Assembly: GCA_036346225.1 (NCBI GenBank)
Contig: JARFIW010000884.1
Location: 4,636,501-4,700,500 of the forward strand
Direction of reading: 5' to 3'
Source of the DNA: Platerodrilus igneus
Taxonomy: Eukaryota > Arthropoda > Insecta > Coleoptera > Lycidae
DNA: 64,000 nt
Shown here piece by piece: positions 1-10,300 of this stretch. Under the pieces are notes generated by a model. The model was not told where the DNA came from. It made no database searches and saw only the letters and a program-made list of their open reading frames with translations. A program made the position numbers and the translations under genes. Numbering within the stretch: position 1 is the first letter of the stretch; the number at the start of each line of letters is the position of its first letter.

Positions 1-637
1 CAAGTTAAAAACTGTCGTAGTTATCCAGGGGCTGACATAGATAGCGATCATAACTTAGTTAAAATGAAGTGTAATCTAAAATTAAAAAAATTGAGAAAGG
101 CTAAAAGAAAGGGTGGGATCTAGGTAAACTTAATGATACTGGGGTAAAAGAGGAATATAAACGAGTATTAGATAATAAGATCAGAGAGATAGCTATAGGT
201 CGAAACGTAGAAAATAGATGAAAGAAATAAAAAGGGCCTGTACATGATACAGCAACACAAACTTTAGGTAAGAAAAAAGTAAAAGTGAGAAAACCCTGGG
301 TAACGAAGGAGATATTAGATTTAATAGAGAAGAATAGAGAAGAAAGCTTAAACCTTTCAGAGAATTGGATAGCGAAAGTAAGCAAAAATATAATAGAGTT
401 AGAAATAAGATAGTACATGAGTGTAGAAAAGCTAGAAATAAGTGGATGGAGGAGAACTGTAAGGGAAACCAAGATGATTTGAAAGTAGGTAAGACAGACA
501 GGGCTTACAGAGCAGTTAAAAAGTTTTTCAGAGAAGATAGGAAAAAATATAATGGTATTAAAGATGAGAATAATGAGCTTGGAATAAATAAAGTTGAGGT
601 AGCAGTATGATGAAAAAGATATTTAGAAGACTTATAT
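1..637 (+). mobile_element. LINE A, 5' segment: end of EEP endonuclease and linker to RT
   Basis: The first ~110 bases translate (frame 1) to the end of an exonuclease-endonuclease-phosphatase domain, including a SDHNLV-type motif that in this family carries a catalytic histidine. A lysine-rich linker follows; its best part, ORF 365-610, ends just before a typical RWKxYxxxLY-like motif, here broken by two TGA codons at 608-613. The coding frame resumes exactly at 1538 after the nested insertion. The family is the non-LTR (LINE) type whose proteins are often annotated craniofacial development protein 2-like. The window edge cuts off the N-terminal endonuclease. Stops and frame changes show it is dead. 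Clade (RTE-like or jockey-like) is not decided here. Confidence 0.8.
626..637. repeat. 12-bp target-site duplication, left copy (partner 1526-1537)
   Basis: GAAGACTTATAT occurs at both borders of the nested retroposon. Its first three bases also fit the end of the 93-bp array, so the true duplication is 9-12 bp. Removing 638-1537 (900 bases, a multiple of three) rejoins the LINE A reading frame. Confidence 0.9.
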
Positions 638-1525
638 CATCATCATTTTGTTTTCGACCTTACTTAAGGTCGGTTTGACGCAGCTCTAAGTTCTTTTCTA
701 TTCTGTGCTAATCTAAAAAGCTCTACATACCCTTCACAACCTAAATTTCTAATAATTTGACTAATATAGTTTGGTCTAGGTCTTCCTATATCCTTCTATC
801 TTTTTCCTATCCAGCTTGCTCTACATAGATATTAGCAACCTGATGGTTGTTAAAGAACTCTAACATGTTTACATGATTACCATTTATAGGGAAATGAAAT
901 ATAACCTGGTTATCCGCTTCAAAAAGGAAAAGTGTTAAATTATATGTTATGGTAAGGCTTAAGCAACGAATCGCTGTCAACATGCCAGACCGCTACCTAA
1001 TTGTGAGTTATGTTATGGTGACGTTTATTAAATTATATGTTATGGTAAGGCTTAAGCAACGAAACGCTACCAACATGCCAGACCGCTACCTAATTGTGAG
1101 TTATGTCATGGTGACGTTTATTAAATTATATGTTATGGTAAGGCTTAAGCAACGAAACGCTACCAACATGCCAGACCGCTACCTAATTGTGAGTTATGTC
1201 ATGGTGACGTTTATTAAATTATCTCTTATGGTAAGGCTTAAGCAACGAAACGCTACCAACATGCCAGACCGCTACCTAATTGTGAGTTATGTCATGATGA
1301 CGTTTATTAAATTATCTGTTATGGTAAGGCTTAAGCAACGAAACGCTACCAACATGCCAGACCGATACCTAATTGTGAGTTATGTCATGATGACGTTTAT
1401 TAAATTATCTGTTATGGTAAGGCTTAAGCAACGAAACGCTACCAACATGCCAGACCGCTACCTAATTGTGAGTTATGTCATGATGACGTTTATTAAATTA
1501 TCTCTTATGGTAAGGCTTAAGCAAC
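638..1525 (-). mobile_element. Composite non-autonomous retroposon nested in LINE A
   Basis: On the minus strand this element begins with a 93-bp tandem array (1525 to about 935), continues through ~115 bp of unrelated sequence, and ends with ~165 bp matching the C-terminal codons and 3' end of the LINE seen here, closing in a short (ATG)n-like tail at 638. It is flanked by a 12-bp target duplication, so it is a complete insertion. A second, array-less copy of the non-array part lies in direct orientation at 3052-3345. Sharing a LINE 3' end is the known way for non-autonomous retroposons to be recognised by a partner reverse transcriptase; the tandem monomers occupy the place of a 5' promoter, by analogy with LINE 5'UTR monomers (inference). 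It has no coding capacity of its own. Confidence 0.8.
935..1525. repeat. 93-bp tandem array, about 6.3 units
   Basis: The word ATGGTAAGG recurs at 949, 1042, 1135, 1228, 1321, 1414 and 1507, an exact 93-bp period. Units differ by only a few substitutions, for example the first unit reads CGAATCGCTGTCAAC where later ones read CGAAACGCTACCAAC. Since 93 is a multiple of three, an open frame of 196 codons (949-1539) runs through it; this is a by-product of periodicity, not a gene. Confidence 0.95.
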
Positions 1526-1537
1526 GAAGACTTATAT

Positions 1538-3051
1538 AAGGAAGACGATATGGATGAGTTAGAGATCGACCAAGAAGAAGATGTAGAAATAGGGTTCTCA
1601 ATATTAAGAGAGGAATTAGATAAAGCTGTTAAAGATCTTAAACTAAATAAAGCGCCAGGGATAGACGATATACCCGCAGAATTAATAAAATGCGCAAGTC
1701 AGAAAACTTTAGACAAATTGTATGAACTAGTAAAAGTAATATATGACACAGGTGAGGTCCCAATAGATTTCGAAAAAAATATTATTATTCCAATCCCAAA
1801 AAACTCAGGAGCTGATAGGTGTGAGAATTTTAGAACGGTTAGTTTAACTTCTCACGCTTCCACAATACTAGCGAAAATAATTAAAAGTAAATCAGAAGCT
1901 TTGACTGAGAACTATCTAAGCGAAGGTCAATATGGTTTTCGTAAAGACAGAGGGACTAGAGCACCGATACTATTGATTAGGGTAGTTATCGAAAAAAGGT
2001 TACAAAAAAATTAAAAAACTCATTTCACGTTTGTAGATTTGGAAAAAGCATTTGATAGGGTTAATTGAATTATTATGTTCAAAGTTTTGCGAAAATTAGG
2101 AATCTCTTATAAGGATAGAGAAATTATTTACAGTCTATATAAAAACCAAGGCGTAATAATTAGATTTGATGAAATAGAAAAAGAAGCTAAGATTAGAAAT
2201 GGAGTTAAACAGGGATATATATTAGCTCCCTTGATTTTTAATGTTTATATTGAGGACGCTTTAAACTTAGCTAGAGAGAGAAAAGAGATAGGTATTAGTG
2301 TACAGGAACAAAAAATAGACATGATACGTTTTGCAGATGATATAGCCATTATAGTAAAGTTTTTAAAAAGTTTAGATGAGATACTACAGAGTAACTATAG
2401 TATGAGAATTAACTCAGTAAAGACAAAGATAATGACAAGTGAGTTACAGCCTAGTTCTAAACCAAAATTAAAAATAGGTAATACCGAGCTAGAGGAGGTA
2501 GATGAATTTTGCTATTTAGGTAGTATAATTACAAAGGATGGACGTAGCAGAAGGGATATAGTAGCTAGAATAGCTCAAGCTAGAAAAATGTTTTTAAAAA
2601 AGAAAGACTTACTAATAGCTAATAGATTTAGTTTAGATAATAGAAAAGGTTTCTTAAAGTCGTACGTATGGAACGTTCTATTATACGGTAGTGAGACTTG
2701 GTCAATTAAAGAGGTAGATAAGAAAAAGATAAAAGCTTTTGAAATTTAGTGTTATTGGAGAATGTTAAAGATTAGTTGGACAGATAGAGTAACAAATGTG
2801 GAAGTTTATAGAAGGATAGATGAGAAACCCTGTATGTGGAAACAATTAAAGGTCAGGAGATATAGAATGATAGGGCACCTGTTAAGACATGAAGGACTAT
2901 TTAGTACGGTCTTAGATTATAGACTACCAAATAAAAATAGAGTAGGAAGACCTAGACAAAGTTATATCAGTCAAATTATTAGAAATTTAGGTTGTGAAGG
3001 ATATGTAGACCTTTTTAGACTAGCTCAGAATAGAAAAGAATTTAGAACTGT
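1538..3051 (+). pseudogene. LINE A, 3' segment: reverse transcriptase and C-terminal domain
   Basis: One frame (frame 2) runs from 1538 to about 3050 with in-frame stops near 2012, 2066 and 2747. In order it shows the KAPGIDDIPAELIK motif (about 1648-1690), the IPKxxGADRCENFR region, the fingers/palm motif FVDLEKAFDRVN (about 2030), the NGVKQGYILAPLIFN region, the catalytic box RFADDIA (about 2325-2345), a YLGSIITKDGR thumb-side motif, YGSETW, a MLKISWTDRV segment (2762 on), and the C-terminal GRPRQSYISQIIRNLGC block. Two of the stops replace expected tryptophans. The protein would copy its own RNA at a nicked chromosomal target. It is an inactive copy of the same family as LINE B and LINE C but a distinct subfamily. 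Confidence 0.85.
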
Positions 3052-3345
3052 ATTTTGGAGGGGACAACCAGGTATTATTTCATTTCCTTATAAAGGGGAA
3101 TCATGTAAATATGTTGGACTTTCTTAACAACCATCAGGTTGCTAATATCTATGTAGAGCCAGGTAAATAAGAAAAAGATGGAAGAGTATAGGATGACCTA
3201 GACCAAGCCATATTAGTCAAATTATTAGAAATTTAGGTTGTGTAGGGTAGGTAAAACTATTTAGATTAGCACAGAATAGAAAAGAAGTTAGAGCTGCGTC
3301 AAACCGACCCTAACTAAGGTCGAAAACAAAATGATGATGATAAAC
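3052..3345 (+). mobile_element. Second copy of the composite retroposon, 5'-truncated
   Basis: From about 3052 the sequence stops following the LINE ORF and instead matches the reverse complement of 638-922 at roughly 90 percent identity, including the block around GGTTGCTAATATC and the final GGTCGAAAACAAAATGATG. It therefore repeats the LINE C-terminal codons already present at 2940-3050. Together with 638-922 it forms a 280-bp inverted repeat bracketing LINE A's RT, but this follows from two insertions in opposite orientation rather than from a DNA transposon. Confidence 0.75.
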
Positions 3346-4130
3346 CAAAAGAATTGAAATCTCATGTTGAGTTACTTTTTGGCATTTTTACAATGCATTG
3401 TACAGGGTGAAACAATAATACTTTTGTTTATTTTAGATTAATTTTTCTTTTTTTTTCATCATATTTTTATTTACCGTAACGCCCAAGCATTACAAATTTA
3501 GAAGAAGCACTTGTAGAACTTACAAGTAACAAAGAACTAAAAATAAAATTAAAAATGGATACTAGGAGCTATGGCTTCAAAAGTCAATACTATCCCTCTA
3601 CCCTGGATTGTGGGCAAGAGGATAGAAACTTTTAATTGCGTTTTCTTCATCTTATTAAGCTGAGCGTAATATCAGAGTAAAAGCTTATTTACACATAACT
3701 GAACGTGGCGATTTGTGGCTATGCTAACGAAATTGGAAACTGACATTAACGAATTATATCGCTCGTTTTTTTTCTTGTATGTTTTGCGTCTATTTTAAAC
3801 TTGTTTGCGTTTTCACTGCATTTGATGGTCGTTTACATAATTTCTACTTTTTGTTCTTTAATGGACAACCAGATAAAACAGGTATAGTTTAATAATAATA
3901 TGCAACGATATTTTAATAATTGTTATTAGGAACCATACAGAGAAGGGGGCGTTGTAATTTTCCTAGCAAAGGGGACGGTGGTCCGGAAATGACTGGAAAC
4001 CTAAGTCCTAGCTCTAGATTAAACCCGAATGCCTAACGCCTAACCACTGAATCGACTAATCGATCAAATAAAATTATTTTTCTTAACTAACAAGTGCCAT
4101 TTCGAAAGGACCCGCACCTTGCCGAAGTTC
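3346..4130. other. Unassigned AT-rich spacer between LINE A and LINE B
   Basis: No ORF, RNA gene or known repeat is seen. The last part (about 3950-4130) is less AT-rich and could be the far 5' end of LINE B. Confidence 0.4.
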
Positions 4131-5602
4131 TAGATTACCAGAACAGGAAAAATGGCTTTTGTGTTCTAATGAGCTAAAGAGCCAAACTACAGGTCCAACC
4201 AAAGTAGTAGGGTTGTTAGCGAGGAACCAGACTAAGACAGGTCGCCGAAAAAAGGCAGCGGCTATTTCGGTACTTAGATTGGCAGAGACCATTGGAGTCG
4301 GTATGGCAGTCTACGACACACTACCGCGATGTGGAAGGCAACGGGAAACCACATTACCTCCCAAGTACACAGCGTATTTAAATTATAATAAACATGATGA
4401 CATTTTCTGGGGTAAACGATTTCGGAGTTAAAATAGTCCCCCATTCGGATATCCGGAAGGGGAATACTTCGGAAAATGCGATAAGAAAGTTCTGAATAAG
4501 AGTCGGGAACATTTTACGAGTCGGAGCGTGAAATGTTAGAAGTATGAAACAAGTAGGTAAGCTAGAGAATTTGAAAATTGAAATGAATAGGTTAGCACTA
4601 GACATAGTAGGGATCAGCGAAGTTCGGTGGCCAGAGGCAGGGGATTTTTAGAGTGGAGACTTCAGGGTAATTCATACAGGAGCAGAGGAAGGAAATTCGG
4701 GTATGGGGATAGTTATGCAAAAAAAGACACACTGCGTAGAAAATTACTTGCAAAAGAACGAAAGAGTACTCATGGTTAGATTAGAATCTAAACCGGTAAA
4801 CACAGTAATAATCAAGTATATATGCCCACCTCTAGCTACAATAACGAAGAGGTAGAAGCGATCTACAAAGATATCTAAGACATACTACGATCCGTAAAAG
4901 GAAATGAAAATTTAATAATTAAGGGGGATTTTAATGCAGTGGTAGGTGAGGGTCAGGAGCAGTATTAGGTTTATTTGATGTAGGCACGAGAAACGACAGG
5001 AGAAATAGGCTGGCAGAATTTTGCGACAAGAACAATTTAATCATCACAAGTACATTATTTCAACATCATGCTAGAAGACGATATACGTGCAAGATGCCAG
5101 GAGATATAAGAAGATATCAAATAGATTACATTCTTGTTAGATAACGGTTTAAAAATCAAATATTAGACTGCAGAAGCTACCCAGAAGCAGATATAGACAC
5201 TGACAACAACGTCGTAGTTATGAAGGCCGCACTTAAATAAAAAAAATTGACAAAAAAACAATGGAAAAAAGCACTTTGACTTTGAGAAACTAAAAGATAA
5301 AGATATTCACGAAAGATTTGAAAAAAATTCAAATGAATTGCTGGAAGATATCGGGAAAATATCTGACACTAAGGAAGTAGAAACAGAATGGAATAACATT
5401 AAATCCAGCTTAGACATAGCGGCCCGAGATATTCTGGGGTATACACAAAAAGAAAATAAGAAACTATGAATACCAAAGGATATCCTGAATTTAATAGAAG
5501 AAAGACGAAAATACAAAAATAGATCAGACGAAACAGGAAAACAAAGATACAAAGCCATAAAAAGGGAAATTATTCGCAAATGCAGGAAAGCTAAAGAACA
5601 AT
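4130..5602 (+). pseudogene. LINE B, 5' segment: 5'UTR-like region and EEP endonuclease
   Basis: From about 4500 the plus strand encodes the start of an EEP domain (NVRSMKQVGKLENLK, then LDIVGISEVRW near 4590-4630), a GDFNAVVG motif near 4930, a QIDYILVR motif near 5115-5140 and the xPEADIDTDNNVV segment near 5185, where the catalytic SDH of LINE A reads TDN. A linker follows and ends in a KCRKAKEQ motif at 5600, where the BEL/Pao element interrupts the codon after KEQ. Several stops and frameshifts lie between the motifs, so it is inactive. The 4130-4490 stretch is non-coding and contains a CTACGACACACTACCGCGAT block that looks like the 5' leader of this LINE type. Confidence 0.75.
5598..5602. 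repeat. 5-bp target-site duplication of BEL/Pao element 1 (partner 12456-12460)
   Basis: ACAAT precedes the left LTR and follows the right LTR. The element plus one TSD copy is 6858 bases, so the LINE B frame is continuous across the site (KEQ then WIDEKC). Confidence 0.93.
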
Positions 5603-6004
5603 TGGCTTGTTGGGATTAAGGAGATGATATAAATATGCTATTATAGGGAAGGACCAATTGCTTTTTGTAGCAATACCAATAGCGGTGGAGCGGTTATGTA
5701 ATAATTAAAAACAACTACACCAAACTACTTAATAAAGGGTATAAATACCTTTTATCCTGTGCCGCTGTGGGCAATAACGTTCACACACAAAAGCTTTTTA
5801 CGGACAACCAAAAACACGCACGATTGGGTGTCGATGTCGCTTTCAAAAGCTCTCACACGACCGTCTTTTGCAAGGGTTCGAATGCGACTGTATTCTTCAA
5901 CGCACTTCCACTGTCGGTATAAAATGTTTCACTCAAACTGTAGGGTGAACGCACTGATGGTATTTATTGTCACAAATACCGAATTGTTCGATGATGACGT
6001 AACA
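5603..6004 (-). repeat. BEL/Pao element 1, 3' LTR
   Basis: 402 bp, identical to the other LTR except at two bases near its downstream edge. It contains a palindromic GGTATAAATACC near 5749-5760, which reads as a TATA-like element on either strand. Confidence 0.93.
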
Positions 6005-6020
6005 TACCGCCCACCAAATT
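6005..6020 (-). promoter_or_regulatory. Polypurine tract of BEL/Pao element 1
   Basis: Immediately before the 3' LTR the minus strand reads AATTTGGTGGGCGGTA. A near-identical tract (TTTGGTGGGCGGGA) precedes the LTR of BEL/Pao element 2 at 61638, supporting its role as the plus-strand DNA primer. Confidence 0.75.
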
Positions 6021-6246
6021 CGTAGAATTTTGAAAAGGAGGGAAGTAGGTTGGGTGAAGGAAATCACATGGGATTTGACCTTGCTAGGAAAACAGGTAAC
6101 GAAAGATAGGGTGGTACACTACAGCGAGCGATATTACCAACTATGCAAAAAAATTAAAATATATATGTAAATAAGCAAATATGTAAAAATAATATACTAC
6201 TATACATGTAAGAAATGTGTATATACATCTAAACATAAAAATAAAA

Positions 6247-7300
6247 TTAAAATACCGGTAGCGGTGCTAGTTTGACCAAAGGTCGTTTTAATGTGCCATG
6301 TGCAGTTTTGACTTCAGCGACACGTATAATACCGTCCGCACCGGGAAAAGTATTAATAATACGACCAAACTTCCATTGAAGTGGAGAAAGCTGGTCGTCC
6401 TTGATGAGAACAATAGTGTCCTTTTCGACTTGTCGGACACCTACCTTAGAGTGCCATTTAACCTTTTGATTCAGAGTATGTAAGTACTCATGGCTCCAGC
6501 GAGCCCAAAAATCTTGGTGGAGTTTTTGCAGGAGTTTCCACCTGCTTTTTAATGGTAAAACGTTGGTTGAATGGTCCTCATCTGGTGGTGCAGAGAGAGG
6601 CTCCATAGTTAGGAAATGACCTGGTGTTAAGCAACGTAAGTCATTTGGATCCGAACTCAAAGCGCAGAGTGGCCTTGAATTTAGAACAGATTCAATTTGA
6701 GTAAGAACTGTGTAAAGTTCCTCAAAGGTAAGTTTTAGTTCGCCGATTACGCGACCACTTTATCTTTTCTGAGGTTACTGCACTATGCAGATAACTCATA
6801 AGCTGACGATAGGCACCTACAAAATTAGTACCGCAATCGCTAAATATCTGAGAACAGCGTCCTCGACGTGCTATAAATCGTCGCAAAGCGGCAAGAAACG
6901 CGTCTGCCGACAAATCCGACACAAGTTCAATATGTGCTGCCTTAGTGGCAAAACAAACAAAAATACAAATATAGGCCTTAAGAGTTTTAGAGGCTCGCAG
7001 GCGGTTAGCCTTTATTAAAAGAGGGCCAGCAAAATCAACACCAACAATACTGAACGGTTTGATTTGGGTAATACGTGCTGCCGGTAGGTCTCCCATAGGA
7101 GGAGTTACCAGGACCGGTTTGGTACGAAAACATCTATGACATGATGATAAATAATTTCTGATTGAATTTTTAATAGAAAGGATCCAGAAATTCTGTTGGA
7201 TAAGATACGCTGTGGTATTAACACCGGGATGGTAATACCTTTCATGAGTTGACCGAATGATAAGTTCGGTTAATCGGTGCCGCTGAGGCAATAACGCAGG
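6247..7300 (-). pseudogene. BEL/Pao element 1 integrase, frameshifted and internally deleted
   Basis: After a frame change near 7290 the minus strand encodes the zinc-binding HHCC region (HERYYHPG and CHRC), then the catalytic core with the first aspartate in GVDFAGPL and the second in FSDCGTNFVGA. The frame then breaks near 6750: the text jumps from EKIKWS to VIGELKLTFEELY. The homologous stretch in element 2 has ~27 extra residues (an NPLAAPYFGG and WEAGIKSVKFH region) at this point, so about 80 bases are deleted together with the frame. The glutamate-bearing segment and the DUF5641-like C-terminal domain (6660-6247, ending VKLAPLPVF) remain. With the core cut, this copy cannot integrate by itself. 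Confidence 0.88.
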
Positions 7301-10300
7301 AAACTTTTGAAATAGGAAAGCGAAGAATGTGTCAAGCGCCCACCTACTCTTAAGATATTTTGTGGATCAACAAATGGAGAAAGTTTTCGCAAGCTTTTAG
7401 GTAATTTACGGTTTGCCTTGATCAAAGCTATTTCCTTTGAAAATGTAACATTTTGTACATGCCGAACGATAATCATGAGAGCATTGTGTAATTCAATGTC
7501 TGTTAAGGGACCCGTATGACGTTGAGCCATGGGTTTAGAAAATCTATAGATGTAAGCCACGATGCCTTGGATTTTATATAACGATGAAAAGCGACTTAGT
7601 AAAATGTCAATGACGTTTGGATCTGTTTGAGCGACAAATGTTAGGATCTTCTTTTCCGTAGTTACCTCAGCAATTGAGGTTGACAATGTTGGTTGAGGCG
7701 GCCACGAGTCACTAGGGCAGTGAAGCCATTCAGGCCCCGCCCACCATAGCGAACATGAAATAACCGCGCTTGGCATTAATCCCCGAGATGCAGGATCAGC
7801 CGGATTATGCGAAGATTTAATATAAAACCATCGGCTAGGTGCAATGATTTCTTGAATGTGGCTAACACGGTTTGCCACAAAAGTTTTCCAACGAAAAGGT
7901 GGAGAACGTATCCAAGTGAAAGCGACCGTAAAATCACTCCACGCTGAAACATCGGAGATTTCAATCAAGCCTTGATAAGAACGAATGGTAAAAGAAAGTA
8001 AATCGGTTAATAAAACGGCGGCACATAATTCCAAACGTGGAATTGAAATGCGCTTAATTGGAGCTACTTTTGTTTTAGCGGTTACAAATTGTACAGTTAT
8101 TTCTCCAGTAGTTTGATTTATGAACTGGAAATACACTACCGCTGCATACCCTACCTCGCTAGCATCGCAAAACCCATGCAAATGACAAGTAAAAGGATCC
8201 GAAGGGGGTAAACAACGTGGTAACTTTAATGACGATAATAACGGCAATTCTTCTTGATACTGCTGCCATTGAGACGAAATGTCTGCTGGTGGGATGTCAT
8301 CCCAATTTAAACCTAACATCCACAGATGCTGGATTAGGCGTTTTGCAAAAAGTGTTAGTGGGGCTAAAAACCCTAATGGATCATATATTCTGGCAACTTG
8401 CGAAAGTATGTTGCGCTTTGTACATATTGGGTTTAATGGTTTAACCCGAAATGAGAACACATCTTCTGTAGGTGACCATTGAAGACCTAATATTTTTATT
8501 GATTCGTCAGAATCGAAATCGAGAGAAGTATATTGGAAAAAATCTGATGGAATGCCTTCCAAAATAGAAACTGAATTAGAACTCCATTTTCTAAGTTCAA
8601 AACCAGCCAAATGTAAAAGTCGGATAAGTTGATCTTTAATTTCGCGGGCCGATTGTATAGAATCTCCACCGGCGACGAAATCATCAATATATAGATATGA
8701 CCGTATAGCCTCAGCGGCTAACGGAAACCTTTTGCCTTCGTCAATGGCTAATTGCTGAAGAGTTTTTAATGCTAGATAAGGCGATGACTTAATACCATAG
8801 GTCACTGTATTAATCTGATAAGTCTGAATGGGTTCTTCTGCGGAGAACCGCCAAACAATTAACTGAAACTTTTGATGTTCTTCGGTAACCAAAATTTGTC
8901 GATACATTTGGCGAACATCACAAGTAAAAACGAAACGATGAGAGCGAAATTTAAGTAAGATTGACGAAATGTCATTTTGGAGACTAGGTCCAGCCAATTG
9001 AGTGTCATTAAGTGACACGTTGTTTTTAGCCTTTGCAGAGGCGTCAAAAACCACACGAATTTTAGAAGTATGACCTTCTTCTTTAAACACAGGGTGATGG
9101 GGTAAAAAATAATTATCGTTCCCAACGGGCGGAGAATCGTGTAATGCCATATGACCCGCATCAAGATAGTCCTGCATGAAATTGTTGTATTGGGCGCGTA
9201 GCTCCGGTTGAGCATGCAATTTGCGCTCCAACGAAAATAGTCTTTTTTTAGCCATCTCAAAGGACTTATCAAAAATGGGCAAAGTATCGTTGAACGGTAA
9301 CGCAACAATAAAACGACCGCTAGGGTCACGAGAAAACGTGTTTTCAAAAATCAAATCTGCCTTTTCTTCTTCTGGAGAAGTATAAGGCTTGGATGGCAAC
9401 TCTTCTATCTCCCAAAACCGCCTTAGGGTCTGGTCGATAGGATTTTCTACAGAAGTAAAAAATGCTTGGACAGTATCAGACTGCAAGCCTTTTGTGGGAC
9501 CAATAATAGTCCAACCAAAAATTGTATTTATGGCGGCAGGCTGAAGAAATTTGCCATGTATAACACCGCCATTGATGATGAACGGATAAACATCTGCTCC
9601 AAGGAGCATGTCAATAGTTCCTGGAGAGTTCCAGGTCGGGTCTGCGAAGTGCAGGCCGCATAAGTGTTCCCAATTATTAGGAACTTCAACGCTAGGTAAT
9701 TTGCCAGATATTGACGAAAGGACAAAAGTTGTGACTTCTAGAGATTTTTCAGAGTCTAACATAGAGCGAATGGTGCAGCTGACGGCACCTCTATTGACCG
9801 CTGAAGTTGTCTGCCCAAGTCCATAAATCGGAACTTGAGAACGTATGCGTGGAAGCCAAAGTTTGCTCACACAATCGTCTCGAATAAAGCTAGCTTGGGA
9901 GCCAGGGTCTAAGAGTACCCTGATCGGTTTGTATCTACCAGACCGGTCTTGAACTTCCACAACAGCAGTGGAAAGTAAGACAGTAACCCCAAGATTTAAA
10001 TTCGTCTGTGAAGACAAAACATTTGCCGGAATAGGAGAGGCTGACTGCGTCCTATTGGCATTTTTATGCATAGGTGTAGCGATCGGTTCAGCTGAACGGC
10101 TAGAAGCAGGTTGCGGTTCAAAATGTAGCAAGGTATGATGCGGCTTGGCGCAAGTTCGACAGGAATTATAAGATTTGCATTGCATGGACGCATGGTCTGT
10201 TCGTAAGCAATTTAAACAAAGGCGTAAGCGTTTGACAATGTCGAAACGTTCTGTCGGAGTTTTCTTTAGAAACGATTGACATCTGTAAATTAAGTGATTG

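Noticed and set aside
935..1525. CRISPR-like array
   Set aside because: Units are contiguous 93-bp repeats with no spacers, within a eukaryotic retroposon.
949..1539. 196-codon ORF with a 31-residue repeat
   Set aside because: It is the translation of the 93-bp tandem array; 93 is a multiple of three, so any stop-free unit gives a long frame. No start context or family similarity.
638..3345. A single DNA transposon bounded by the ~280-bp inverted repeat
   Set aside because: The inverted copies are two insertions of one retroposon family; the left copy has its own 12-bp target duplication and the LINE frame crosses it.
5759..6025. 88-codon ORF repeated at 12210-12467
   Set aside because: It is the antisense strand of the two identical LTRs.
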